A stretch of 56,588 bases of DNA from JAIBCL01 sp031411695. GTDB taxonomy: Bacteria; Verrucomicrobiota; Verrucomicrobiia; Verrucomicrobiales; Verrucomicrobiaceae. The DNA lies in assembly GCA_031411695.1 (NCBI GenBank), contig JANOBO010000188.1, positions 1-56,588 on the forward strand. The letters run 5' to 3'. The notes beneath the pieces are model-generated. The model worked only from the letters and a program-made list of their open reading frames with translations. It was not told the origin of the DNA and searched no databases. A program made the translations under genes and the position numbers. Positions 36,301 through 43,734 of the stretch are shown piece after piece (the first letter of the stretch is position 1; the number at the start of each line of letters is the position of its first letter).

Positions 36301-36418
36301 CCTTCTCAAGACAGGCCTCACCCCTGCGCCTGCAAACTTGGATGCAAGCGAGCTTGCTGCATGGACGCACCTCGCGCGTGTGCTGCTGAACCTGCACGAG
36401 ACCATCACGCGAAGCTGA
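33353..36418 (+). CDS. PSCyt1/DUF1549/DUF1553 secreted protein (planctomycete-type cytochrome)
   Basis: The 1021-residue protein has a signal peptide (MITHTALLISIASAAAMTVGAG) and an N-terminal PSCyt1 cytochrome c-like domain with CFYCH (Cys44, Cys47, His48). The DUF1549 domain (about 140-345) contains a second CxxCH, CSQCHDHKFDP (322-332). A carbohydrate-binding-like insert follows (about 450-640), then DUF1553 (about 700-960; PTRLDLARWLV, NRLWKQFFGVGL). These proteins pair with DUF1501 proteins in Planctomycetes and Verrucomicrobia; roles in polysaccharide breakdown are proposed but unproven. The start could also be ATG 33320. The DUF1501 partner lies downstream, beyond an inserted antisense vapBC. 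Confidence 0.93.
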   Translation: MITHTALLISIASAAAMTVGAGEPPLPAKIEFNRDVRPMLSDNCFYCHGPDPKHREAKLRLDVREEAVKAEAFIPGKPDESELVSRIVTADAIDLMPPPDSHKKLTSRQKEVLKLWIAQGAAYQKHWAYEPPVKAAVPAGDNGVDALVRKRLEEIGLKPSNEADRRTLIRRVYSDLLGLPPKPAEVTAFVNDTSADAYERLVDRVLTNPHYGERMAIGWLDVVRFADTIGYHSDNPHNVWPYRDYVIRAFNENKRFDRFTEEQLAGDLMPDANQETRIGSAFNRLILSTEEGGAQPKDYEQRMLTDRVRAVGNAWMGQTTGCSQCHDHKFDPLTQRDFYAMGAFFADLKEPIIGRREPGIAVLDAAGEGRLAGLEKRLAALQAEFAAPRPDLDVAQAAWEMRALAASNDSAAWQPVKAATAASAKKNIVLKADKDGIVRGSIDAKRTERQQNDGTEIYTITVKTGGGHVTGFRIDALKEKSPGIGLAANGNFVLSEITVSAGTKKKPAQLTVAHASATFHQPGFDAAKVIDGIANQKENGWGVLGGAGADQSLYLELATPLIGADAAVTFTLTFAYGENHEIANLRIFSTSAPGPLRAPDTALPSAEIAGLLKIAPEKRTPPQTATVKAAFKQIAPELGTLRAEIATVEKEKADFENGAPKCIVSVSTPEKRVVRILPRGNWMDESGEIVKAALPHFLPQPKIQGREPTRLDLARWLVSRENPLTARTVMNRLWKQFFGVGLSKVVDDLGAQGEPPANPALLDWLACEFMDSGWDFRHMVRVIVTSRTYRQASVAAKDVVAADPYNRELARQSAFRIDAELVRDNALEIAGLLAPKIGGPSVKPYQPAGYWENLNFPAREWAADTGDAQYRRGLYTWWQRSFLHPSLVAFDAPSREECAAERNRSNIPQQALVLLNDPTYVEAARVFAARILSECKGTTEERIVWAWQQVLQRDPRADEMKTVRPLLEEHLADYRKDAKAAADLLKTGLTPAPANLDASELAAWTHLARVLLNLHETITRS

Positions 36419-36426
36419 TGAACACG

Positions 36427-36834
36427 TCACTCAAACGGGTTCAACACATGCACCCCGCACCGGGTGAAGTCATCGACGTTCCGGGTGGCGACGGTGAGTC
36501 CGTATTTTTGCGCGGTGGCGGCGATCATGGTGTCGCGGATTTCTATGGTGAAACCCGAGTCCTTGACACGGGTGACGATAGGTCCCCACTCGAGCGCGGT
36601 GTCGAGGGTCCAGTCCAGACAAGGCAGACGGGCCTTCAAATCATGAAACCACTTGATCAAGGATTCCTTCCGGCGACCTGCGGGGAGGGCACCCACGCCA
36701 CGCCAAATCTCGGCCATCACGACCGCATCCACCACGCAGTCAGCGCTGTTTACATTCAGCCAGTCCGTTACCCTCTGAGCGGACACAGGCTTGGTCGGCT
36801 CCGAGAGCACGTTGACGTCCACCAAGTATTTCAT
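36427..36834 (-). CDS. vapC: VapC-type PIN-domain toxin
   Basis: The 135-residue protein is a PIN-domain ribonuclease of type II toxin-antitoxin modules. The acidic metal-binding residues are visible: Asp6 (MKYLVDVNVLSE), Glu42 (MAEIWRGV), Asp101 (IEIRDTMIAATA) and Asp121/122 (ATRNVDDF). Its ATG overlaps the antitoxin stop as ATGA (36831-36834), giving the usual tight coupling. It lies on the strand opposite to its neighbours, 8 bp from the end of the PSCyt1 gene. The target RNA cannot be predicted. Confidence 0.93.
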   Translation of the reverse strand: MKYLVDVNVLSEPTKPVSAQRVTDWLNVNSADCVVDAVVMAEIWRGVGALPAGRRKESLIKWFHDLKARLPCLDWTLDTALEWGPIVTRVKDSGFTIEIRDTMIAATAQKYGLTVATRNVDDFTRCGVHVLNPFE

Positions 36835-37094
36835 TCGAAGCTGATGGGGGCTTTCAGATCATCGGTGGTTTCAAGCCGCTCCAAGGGCTCATACCAGCCT
36901 TTGACCGGACATGCCAAAAGGACGTCCACCCATGACTGCCCGGACTCGGCCGCCCTGTCTTCCTTGACCTTCAGCCGATACTCGCCCCTGCTCACACGCT
37001 CGATGTCACACTCCCGGTCGCCCTTGATGGCGTCAGCTTCACGAAACTCGGCCGGAATCTCGAGAAGTCCGTTGGCTGAAATGGTGGCTGTCAT
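36831..37094 (-). CDS. vapB: antitoxin of a VapBC module (AbrB-like)
   Basis: The 87-residue protein begins MTATISANGLLEIPAEFREA, an AbrB/SpoVT swapped-hairpin type DNA-binding start, followed by a segment that should wrap the toxin. Antitoxins of this type neutralise VapC and repress their own promoter. ATG 37094 was chosen because it puts the AbrB-like strand at the N-terminus; the frame continues far upstream over the DUF1501 gene without homology. Its stop overlaps the vapC start. The short spacer 37095-37146 must hold both this promoter and the start region of the DUF1501 gene. Confidence 0.85.
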   Translation of the reverse strand: MTATISANGLLEIPAEFREADAIKGDRECDIERVSRGEYRLKVKEDRAAESGQSWVDVLLACPVKGWYEPLERLETTDDLKAPISFE

Positions 37095-37146
37095 TTCACG
37101 ATGGTAACTGTTCACCTGCCACCGGTCAAACTCCATGCCTTTCACC

Positions 37147-38565
37147 ATGAACCCGATCATCAACCAAACCCGCCGCACCTTTCTCGGTAGGACGTCGCAG
37201 GGCCTCGGTGCCCTGGCTCTTTCGTCACTGCTTCGTCCTTCTTCTCTGACTGCGGCCGCGCAGCCGATGCGTGGTGTGATCCATCCGCTGCCTTTTCCGC
37301 AAAAGGCAAAGCGTGTGATCTGGCTGACCATGGCCGGCGGCCCGTCCCATCTCGAGACCTTCGATCCAAAGCCAAAACTGGCAGAGATGAACGGCAAGCC
37401 CATGCCGGAGAGCATGACGAAGGGACAGCAGCTCGCGCAGCTCCAGGGCAAGCCGCTGCTATGCTTCGGCCCGCAGCATCCCTTTGCAAAATTCGGCGAA
37501 AACCAGACCGAGATCTGCGCGCTGTTTCCCCAAATCGGATCCGTCATCGACGACATTTGCCTGATCCGCTCGATGACGACGGACGCGATCAATCACGACC
37601 CCGCGCACATGTTCATGAACACCGGATCGCAGATCGCCGGACGGCCGAGCATGGGCGCGTGGGCGACGTATGGTCTCGGCAGTGATGCGTCTGACTTGCC
37701 GGGCTTCGTCGTCCTTACCTCCCTCGGGAAGGGCGGGCAGAACCAGCCCATCGCCGCGCGGCAGTGGAGCAGCGGGTTTCTGCCGAGCCGGTATCAAGGC
37801 GTGCATCTGCGCGGGAAGGGAGATCCCGTTTTGTACCTCAGCAATCCGCCCGGCATCACGCGTGAGCGGCAAGGCAGCGATGTGGCCGCGATCAACGCCC
37901 TGAACCGGCAGCACGATGCGCTGGTCGATGATCCCGAGATTGCCACGCGCATCACCCAATATGAGATGGCCTTTCAAATGCAGGCCAGCGTGCCGGACCT
38001 GACGGACCTCTCGCGCGAGGGAAGGGGAACGCTCGATCTCTATGGATGCCAGCAAGGGGACGGCTCCTTCGCGTCGAACTGTCTCCTCGCGCGGCGGCTG
38101 GCTGAGCGCGGCGTGCGCTTCATCCAGCTTTATCACAAGGACTGGGATCACCACGGCGGCGTGAAGGAAGGCATCGCGCTCAAGGCGCAGGAGATCGACC
38201 GCGCGTGCATGGCGCTCATCACCGATCTCAAGCAGCGCGGGATGCTCGATGAGACGCTCATCGTCTGGGCCGGTGAATTCGGGCGCACGCCCATGTCACA
38301 GGGCGGCAGTGGTCGTGACCATCACAACAAGGCCATGTCCATCTGGCTGGCCGGCGGCGGCGTGCGTGGCGGCATGGTGCATGGCTCCACGGACGAACTC
38401 GGCTACGCCGCCGTCGAGAAGGTCGCCACCGTCCACGATGTTCACGCCACGATGCTGAAGCTCCTCGGCATTCGGCACGACGCCTTCAGCTTCAAGTTCC
38501 AAGGGCTCGACGCGCGCCTCAGCGGCGTCGAAGGCGCGACCATCATCTCCGACATCCTGGCCTAG
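37147..38565 (+). CDS. DUF1501 protein, Tat-exported, sulfatase-like fold
   Basis: The 472-residue protein starts with a Tat signal (NQTRRTFLGRTSQGLGALALSSLL). DUF1501 features follow: KRVIWLTMAGGPSHLETFDPKP, INHDPAHMFMNTG, DHHGGVKEGIALK, and EFGRTPMSQGGSGRDHHNKAMSIWLAGGG (given as region about 375-405). DUF1501 belongs to the alkaline phosphatase/sulfatase-like superfamily; its substrate is unknown. It is the usual partner of PSCyt1/DUF1549/DUF1553 proteins, normally directly downstream. Here 728 bp with an antisense vapBC intervene. ATG 37147 is used; ATG 37135 adds four residues. Confidence 0.93.
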   Translation: MNPIINQTRRTFLGRTSQGLGALALSSLLRPSSLTAAAQPMRGVIHPLPFPQKAKRVIWLTMAGGPSHLETFDPKPKLAEMNGKPMPESMTKGQQLAQLQGKPLLCFGPQHPFAKFGENQTEICALFPQIGSVIDDICLIRSMTTDAINHDPAHMFMNTGSQIAGRPSMGAWATYGLGSDASDLPGFVVLTSLGKGGQNQPIAARQWSSGFLPSRYQGVHLRGKGDPVLYLSNPPGITRERQGSDVAAINALNRQHDALVDDPEIATRITQYEMAFQMQASVPDLTDLSREGRGTLDLYGCQQGDGSFASNCLLARRLAERGVRFIQLYHKDWDHHGGVKEGIALKAQEIDRACMALITDLKQRGMLDETLIVWAGEFGRTPMSQGGSGRDHHNKAMSIWLAGGGVRGGMVHGSTDELGYAAVEKVATVHDVHATMLKLLGIRHDAFSFKFQGLDARLSGVEGATIISDILA

Positions 38566-38666
38566 CGCCAGCGCTCCTCATTTCCCTCCGTCATCCGTCG
38601 GCGGCGCCCGTCTGGGATTCCGTCCTCTTCCGTGGGCTCTGGCACGCCGTGCCCGTCCCTCCGCCC

Positions 38667-41096
38667 CTACGGCGCCGGCACATCGCGAAGCTGCAGTCCG
38701 GCCTTTTTATCCTTTCCCCAGCCCAGCTTGTCGCTGACCTGCTGCGGATACGACCAAGCCGCCTTGTCATTGTCATAGATCACCACGCGGGTTCGTTCAG
38801 CGGCCATCGCGACGGCTTGCGGCATGTCGAGATACTTGAGCATGTTCAGGTAAGCGGGCAGGCCGCTCGATACGGGCGATGTCTTGCCGTCGGACACCGG
38901 CATCAGCGAGTGCGGCAGCTCGTGCAGGTCGAGGCGCGTGATCTTGTCTTCAAACAACGAGGCCATCAGCGCGTTTGCCGCCTGCGTGCGGCTGGCTTGC
39001 AGCCAGAGCTTCGTGTTTGCGAGTCCCTCGACGGAGCGCAAGGCGCGGATGGCGCACCGCACATCCCAGACCTGCTGGCCTTCGAGCGTCTGGCCGAGGA
39101 GGTAAAAACGGCGGAGGCGTTGCACGCGGGCTTTCTCGGCAGCAGCGACGGCTTTCTTGTCGTTCGGGTTCGCCGCGGGAGTGTCCCAGTTCGTCGGCCC
39201 GATGCCACGCGGACAAACGTAGGCCATGCCCCATTTGAAGTTCTCAAACATTTTCTTCTCTTGCTCGAAGGCGTTGTCATTCGGCTGTGTCTTCGTGCCT
39301 GGAGGGAAGAGATCAGGAAACTTGTGCGCGTAAGTGTTCGCGAAGTCGTGCCAGGCTTGCTCGTCGAGGACGTTGAGGACGATGAGTTCGAGGTCGGAGA
39401 AACCGACTTGGCTGGGCTTAATCACAATCAGCCTCGTATCGCCTTCGCCGACGATGTCATACGCGAAGGCGGAGGCGTTCGCGTCGATGCCGTGAGCCTT
39501 GGCAGTGACGACTTGAGCGCGGTTTCTCGCGAGGGGAAGCCGGGGGGCGGCGGGTATCAGCGTCCTGCGCCGTAGCGGCTCATCCGAGTTGCTCGGCTCC
39601 ACACTCGGGGCGGGCGTGATCGTCTGGCGCCGATTGGGGTCAAACTCCACTTTCAATTCTGAGCCCGCCCAAGATCCGAAGCATTTCTTCTTCAATGCGT
39701 CCATCCACATCTTCCGATCATCGTCCCACTCGAGCGCGATGCCCGGCACCTCTGCACCAGCCGCCCTAGCCACAAAGCTCTCATCAATCCTCGTGTTGCT
39801 CTGATCCGCCGGCCAGCCGAGTTGATCGGGCGTTGGCCTCGTGTTCGCGGTGATCGCACCCGTGTTCACCGGAAACACGCGCAGCTTTTCCATCTCGATG
39901 CTTTTCACCGCCGGTGCGTCCAGCGTGCTCATGAGGTCGGCGCCTTGCAGGAAGCGCGTCATCCAGTGGAACTCGCCAACGTTGAGCGGCTGCGTGTCGG
40001 CGTGCGGGCCTTCAGCGATTTGGAGGCCGATGTTTTTCTCGGCGTCGAGCAGCTTGTAGATGCGGCGCGTGCTCTGGTAGATTTTGAAGACACCGTCGAT
40101 GGGGAAGATGTTGTCCTTGTCGGTGTTCACGATGCAGAGCGGGCGCGGGGCGATGAGCGCGGCGACCTTGTCGTAGTCCCAGCGGTAGGTGTTCACCATG
40201 AACATGCAGTCGCAGTGGCCCTCGACGCAGCCATCCACGACGTGATTCCGCAGCGTGGTGATGCCTGCGGTCGGCGCGGCGCAGGCGATGCGTTCGTCGA
40301 GTGCGGCGATCCACCACGAATACGCGCCGCCGCCGCTGCGGCCGGTGACGCCGAAGCGTGCCTTGTCCACTTCGGGGCGCGTTTCGAGATAATCGAGCGC
40401 GCGCATTCCGGCCCAGGCCTCGACTCCGGCGGGTGTGTAGCCGCGGGAGAACCACCAGAGGCGGTCCTTGCTGTAGGTGCCATGATGCTCGCCGCGAATC
40501 TCGCCGAGCTGGACGGTGTCGATCACGAGACAGACGAAGCCATGCTTGGCATACCACATGCCGTGATGCTCGTAGCCGGCTTTGTTGCCGTAGCTGATGC
40601 CGTTCTTTTCTTTGTTCGCGTGGCCGCAGACGTAGAGGATGGCAGGTAGCCCTTTCATCAAGTCGATGCCCTTTTTGGGTCGATAAAAATTCGCCGTGAC
40701 ATAAAGACCAGGCATCGACTGGAAGTGCAGATTCTCCACGATGACATCGTCCTGCTCGAACTTGCCGGTGATGGTCACATGCAAATCCGTGCGCGGGGGC
40801 AGGGGATCGAGGCCGAGCATCTCGCGGAGCTGGCGGCGATATTCGTCCTTCTTCGCCATCCAGTCTTCCTTTGTTTTCACCTCACGTTTGAGCTGGCCTT
40901 CGAGCGCGGCGACTTGCTGCTCGAAATAAGCGTTGAGCGCCTTCAGTGACGGAGACGGCGCTGGCTTCGCGTCAGCAGCGCGCAAGTCAAAGGAGCCTGC
41001 GATTCCGCACAGCAATGAGACGAGCGTGACAAGGGCGGGCGATGTGCGGCCGATGGCCTGCGGCGTGCGGAGATGGGCGTGATTCATCCCAATCAA
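38667..41096 (-). CDS. large secreted alpha/beta hydrolase (acetyl xylan esterase-like, two repeats)
   Basis: The 809-residue protein has a signal peptide and an alpha/beta-hydrolase domain with nucleophile motif GRSGGG (Ser254), Asp328 region (NTDKDNIFP) and His365 (EGPHAD). This fits the acetyl xylan esterase/abhydrolase 7 group. A C-terminal part (about 530-809) looks like a second, degenerate hydrolase unit without a clear nucleophile. Between them lies an atypical segment (about 487-526: RRQTITPAPSVEPSNSDEP, then LRRRTLIPAAPRLPLAR) that reads as repeat DNA in frame. Probable role is de-esterification of polysaccharides in the periplasm. The start is ATG 41096 or 41087. Confidence 0.85.
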   Translation of the reverse strand: MIGMNHAHLRTPQAIGRTSPALVTLVSLLCGIAGSFDLRAADAKPAPSPSLKALNAYFEQQVAALEGQLKREVKTKEDWMAKKDEYRRQLREMLGLDPLPPRTDLHVTITGKFEQDDVIVENLHFQSMPGLYVTANFYRPKKGIDLMKGLPAILYVCGHANKEKNGISYGNKAGYEHHGMWYAKHGFVCLVIDTVQLGEIRGEHHGTYSKDRLWWFSRGYTPAGVEAWAGMRALDYLETRPEVDKARFGVTGRSGGGAYSWWIAALDERIACAAPTAGITTLRNHVVDGCVEGHCDCMFMVNTYRWDYDKVAALIAPRPLCIVNTDKDNIFPIDGVFKIYQSTRRIYKLLDAEKNIGLQIAEGPHADTQPLNVGEFHWMTRFLQGADLMSTLDAPAVKSIEMEKLRVFPVNTGAITANTRPTPDQLGWPADQSNTRIDESFVARAAGAEVPGIALEWDDDRKMWMDALKKKCFGSWAGSELKVEFDPNRRQTITPAPSVEPSNSDEPLRRRTLIPAAPRLPLARNRAQVVTAKAHGIDANASAFAYDIVGEGDTRLIVIKPSQVGFSDLELIVLNVLDEQAWHDFANTYAHKFPDLFPPGTKTQPNDNAFEQEKKMFENFKWGMAYVCPRGIGPTNWDTPAANPNDKKAVAAAEKARVQRLRRFYLLGQTLEGQQVWDVRCAIRALRSVEGLANTKLWLQASRTQAANALMASLFEDKITRLDLHELPHSLMPVSDGKTSPVSSGLPAYLNMLKYLDMPQAVAMAAERTRVVIYDNDKAAWSYPQQVSDKLGWGKDKKAGLQLRDVPAP
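39518..39641. repeat. in-frame dispersed-repeat-like insert in the hydrolase gene
   Basis: The segment contains the perfect small hairpin CCGAG-TTG-CTCGG and two diverged direct copies of a GGCGGG...GCGCC 23-mer. It encodes a Pro/Arg-rich stretch unlike its flanks. It probably derives from an inserted or expanded repeat that kept the frame open. Confidence 0.45.
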
Positions 41097-41141
41097 GCGC
41101 GCGGGATGGGAAAAGAATTTCAGGCGGCTGAAAATTCGTTC

Positions 41142-41170
41142 TTGTCATTCCGCGTCATTTCTGATGAAAT
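41142..41170 (+). promoter_or_regulatory. candidate plus-strand promoter for a small RNA
   Basis: TTGTCA (41142-41147; 5/6 to the sigma-70 -35) is separated by 17 bp from TGAAAT (41165-41170; 4/6 to the -10). Transcription would start near 41177 and run rightward. No coding gene on this strand follows, but a strong terminator does at 41264-41312. Confidence 0.45.
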
Positions 41171-41176
41171 CCGAAT

Positions 41177-41312
41177 TGTCAGTTCGCACCGGCTCCTTGG
41201 CCGTCTCTCATGAGCAGCTCCCAAGGGGACCTTCGGGCCGACAACACCCACATGATCTCTCCAAGCGGGGCGGCACGGACCGAAAGGCACCCAGAGCCGC
41301 TCCGCTTTTTTT
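41177..41312 (+). ncRNA. candidate small RNA, about 135 nt
   Basis: The interval is bounded by a promoter-like pair upstream and an intrinsic terminator downstream, and no plus-strand gene ends in it. Inside, CCTTGG (41195-41200) can pair with CCAAGG (41221-41226). CGGCTC (41190-41195) can pair with GAGCCG (41294-41299), which would exclude the terminator stem, so two folds are possible. I could not match it to 6S, SRP, tmRNA or RNase P RNA. The left end is a prediction. Confidence 0.45.
41264..41312 (+). terminator. strong rightward intrinsic terminator
   Basis: AGCGGGGCGGC (41264-41274) pairs with GCCGCTCCGCT (41296-41306) over 11 bp with one G-U pair, followed by seven T (41306-41312). 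The strong polarity is rightward, against both flanking genes. Leftward, for the sigma-54 activator gene ending at 41315, there is no T-tract after the stem. Confidence 0.8.
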
Positions 41313-41314
41313 GT

Positions 41315-42742
41315 CTAGCTCGCCTTCTTCACTTTCTTGTCCGCAGGCTTGCTCACATGTCCCTGGAGCGTGGACATGGGCACACCGAGAAACTTGGCGG
41401 CGCGGGCTGGGTCGTCGTCAAAGTGGCGCACGGCCATCTTTGAAAGCTCGCGCTCCACCCAGGGCATGAGTTCCATGTCGGGTGTGGATTGGGAAACGCT
41501 GAGCAAGGTTTGCAGCGCATCGCGCATCCGGTTGACGCTGGTCGTGGCATTGCCGTAGCGGTTGCCGCTGGTGCCCAGCGGGATGTCGGCGGGCAGGAGC
41601 ACATCGGTGTTCGAGAGCGCGCAGGCGCGCTGGATGGTGTTCTCCAGCTCGCGCACATTGCCCGGCCAGTCGTAGGCCTCGAGCACGGCCAGCGCGTCTT
41701 CGGAGAAGCGCATCTGCAGGCCGCGTTTGCGCGCGGACATCCGGTTGAGGAAAAACTCTGCCAGCAGCCGCACATCCTCGCGCCGCTCACGCAGCGGCGG
41801 GATGTGGATGCGCACGACGTTGAGGCGATAAAACAAGTCCTCGCGGAAATTTCCCTTCGCCACCTCATCCTCCAGGTCGCGGTTTGTGGCGGCCAGCACG
41901 CGCACATCACTCTTCGTCGTCTGGTTGCTGCCGACGCGGCAGAACTCACCCTCCTGCAGCACGCGCAGCAGCTTGCTCTGCACGCCTAGCGGCATGTCGC
42001 CGATCTCATCGAGAAACAAGGTGCCGCCGTCACACTGCTCAAAGCGGCCAATGCGCATCGCCATCGCTCCGGTGAACGATCCTTTCTCATGCCCGAAGAG
42101 TTCGCTCTCCAGCAGGTTGTCCGGGATCGCCGTCACATTGATCGCCACGAATTCCTTCTGCGTGCGCGGGCTGAACTTGTGAATGGCGCGCGCCACGAGT
42201 TCCTTCCCGCAGCCGCTTTCGCCCGTGATCATCACCGGCGCGTCGGAGCGGGACACGCGGCCGATGAGCTTGAACACCTCCTGCATTGGGGAGGAGCGGC
42301 CGATGATCGTCTCCTGGATGGATTCCGCCGGGATCTCCGCCGCGTTTGCCAGCGTGGTGCGCCTGCCCTCCACGGCGCGCAGCGCGCTCTCCACCACCAC
42401 GCGCAGGTCAAAGTTCAGCTTCTCCTTCTGCAGCACGTCATACGCGCCGAGCCGCATCGCGTCGATCACATGACTGGTGCTGACGATGCCGCTGAAGAGC
42501 AGCACCATCCCGTTCGGATCGATCTGGCGGATGCGCTTCAGCATGTCGATGCCGTTCATGCCGGGCAGCCGCACCTCGGCCAGCAGCAGGTCGCAGCGGT
42601 TTTTCTGATAGGCGACGAGCGCGTCCTCGGCCTTCGAGAATTTCTCAATCGTCACCGCAGGCGCCTTCAGATGGCCGGATGCCCAGTCCAGAAAGTCGGT
42701 GTCTGGATCGATGATGAATATGCGTGTGACGATCTCGGGCAT
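41315..42742 (-). CDS. NtrC-family sigma-54-dependent regulator with Glu at the phosphoacceptor site
   Basis: The 475-residue protein has a receiver domain (about 5-120), an AAA+ sigma-54 activator domain (about 145-385) and a Fis-type helix-turn-helix (DPARAAKFLGVPMSTLQGHV). Walker A is GESGCGKE (174-181), the sigma-54 contact loop is GSFTGA (221-226) and Walker B is LFLDEIGD (242-249). In the receiver, CDLLLAEVRLPGMNG carries Glu56 where the phosphorylated Asp normally lies, and the upstream acidic pair reads DPD. It may be constitutively on or controlled otherwise. ATG 42742 gives the usual start. It follows uppS by 144 bp. Confidence 0.93.
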   Translation of the reverse strand: MPEIVTRIFIIDPDTDFLDWASGHLKAPAVTIEKFSKAEDALVAYQKNRCDLLLAEVRLPGMNGIDMLKRIRQIDPNGMVLLFSGIVSTSHVIDAMRLGAYDVLQKEKLNFDLRVVVESALRAVEGRRTTLANAAEIPAESIQETIIGRSSPMQEVFKLIGRVSRSDAPVMITGESGCGKELVARAIHKFSPRTQKEFVAINVTAIPDNLLESELFGHEKGSFTGAMAMRIGRFEQCDGGTLFLDEIGDMPLGVQSKLLRVLQEGEFCRVGSNQTTKSDVRVLAATNRDLEDEVAKGNFREDLFYRLNVVRIHIPPLRERREDVRLLAEFFLNRMSARKRGLQMRFSEDALAVLEAYDWPGNVRELENTIQRACALSNTDVLLPADIPLGTSGNRYGNATTSVNRMRDALQTLLSVSQSTPDMELMPWVERELSKMAVRHFDDDPARAAKFLGVPMSTLQGHVSKPADKKVKKAS

Positions 42743-42886
42743 GGGATGGGAGGAAGAATGGATAACTACGGACGGGCCGCTGACCGGACGCAAAAGTCCG
42801 GGACGATTTCGTCAGCGTGGTGCCAGCGTGTCATGGACGGTTTCAAAAAACTCGGCGTTCGCGTGCGCATGGGTTTACGGCGTAAA

Positions 42887-43630
42887 TCAGATCGCGCCAA
42901 ATCTTCTTTGCCGTGCGGCGAAGGCGCGCACGGCCTCCCGCAGCTCGGGCTTGCGGAAGTCGGGCCAGAGCTTCTCGGTGACGTAAAATTCCGTGTAGCT
43001 GATCTGCCAGAGCAGAAAGTTCGAGATGCGCAGCTCCCCCGAGGTGCGGATCAGCAGGTCGGGATCCGGGTAGTAGCGCGTGTAGAGGTGCTTGGCGAAG
43101 ATGTCATTGTCGATCATCGCCTTGTCCAGGTGGCCTTTCTCAATGCTCTCCAGCAAGCTCTTTACGCCGTCGATGATCTCCTCGCGCGCGCCATAGCTGA
43201 GCGCGAGGATGAGCGTGAGCCCCGTGTTCTGCGCCGTCTTTTCGATCGACCGATGAAGCTGGTCCTGCACCGCCTGCGGCAGGTCGTGCAGCCGGCCGAT
43301 GGCCTGTAGCCGCACGTTTTGCTCCATCATTTCGGGTGTCTTCGTTTTGAGGAACCGCTCCAGCAGCGTCATCAGCGCGGAGACCTCGCGCTTCGGTCGC
43401 TTCCAGTTCTCCGATGAGAAGGCGTAGAGCGTCAAGAACTCCACGCCCAGCTCCGAGCACTCCTCGACGACCGCGCGCACGGAGTCCGCGCCGATGCGGT
43501 GGCCCTCTGTGCGCGGCAGGCCGCGCTCCTTGGCCCAACGGCCATTGCCATCCATGATGATGGCGATGTGGCGCGGGATGATCTTGAGTTCTTCCTGTTG
43601 GCGTGGCATCAGCGGGTGAGGGGCGGCCAA
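42887..43630 (-). CDS. uppS: isoprenyl (undecaprenyl) diphosphate synthase
   Basis: The 247-residue enzyme condenses isopentenyl diphosphate in the Z configuration to make the C55 carrier of peptidoglycan and polysaccharide precursors. It carries the P-loop-like IIMDGNGRWAKERGLPR with catalytic Asp27, the TLYAFSSENWKRP motif, and the C-terminal PDPDLLIRTSGELRISNFLLWQ region in the usual order. Start ATG 43630 is used; ATG 43609 (MPRQQEELK) is equally possible. It lies between the coiled-coil membrane protein and the sigma-54 regulator, all on the minus strand. Confidence 0.97.
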   Translation of the reverse strand: MAAPHPLMPRQQEELKIIPRHIAIIMDGNGRWAKERGLPRTEGHRIGADSVRAVVEECSELGVEFLTLYAFSSENWKRPKREVSALMTLLERFLKTKTPEMMEQNVRLQAIGRLHDLPQAVQDQLHRSIEKTAQNTGLTLILALSYGAREEIIDGVKSLLESIEKGHLDKAMIDNDIFAKHLYTRYYPDPDLLIRTSGELRISNFLLWQISYTEFYVTEKLWPDFRKPELREAVRAFAARQRRFGAI

Positions 43631-43674
43631 TGTACGCTAAAGAGCCGGTCGCGCCAGTTGAGATCGTTTGTGGG

Positions 43675-43720
43675 GACAGGCGTCACCGTCACTCCGTGAC
43701 TGGACTCATTGGTGCCTGTC
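43675..43720. repeat. two-level inverted repeat between minus-strand genes
   Basis: GACAGGC (43675-43681) pairs with GCCTGTC (43714-43720). Inside, ACC pairs with GGT, and GTCAC (43688-43692) with GTGAC (43696-43700) around a TCC loop. It lies after the stop at 43735 of the coiled-coil gene and before uppS. No T-tract follows, so it may be a processing site or a repeat remnant. Confidence 0.5.
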
Positions 43721-43734
43721 AGTGAGCGGCCCGG

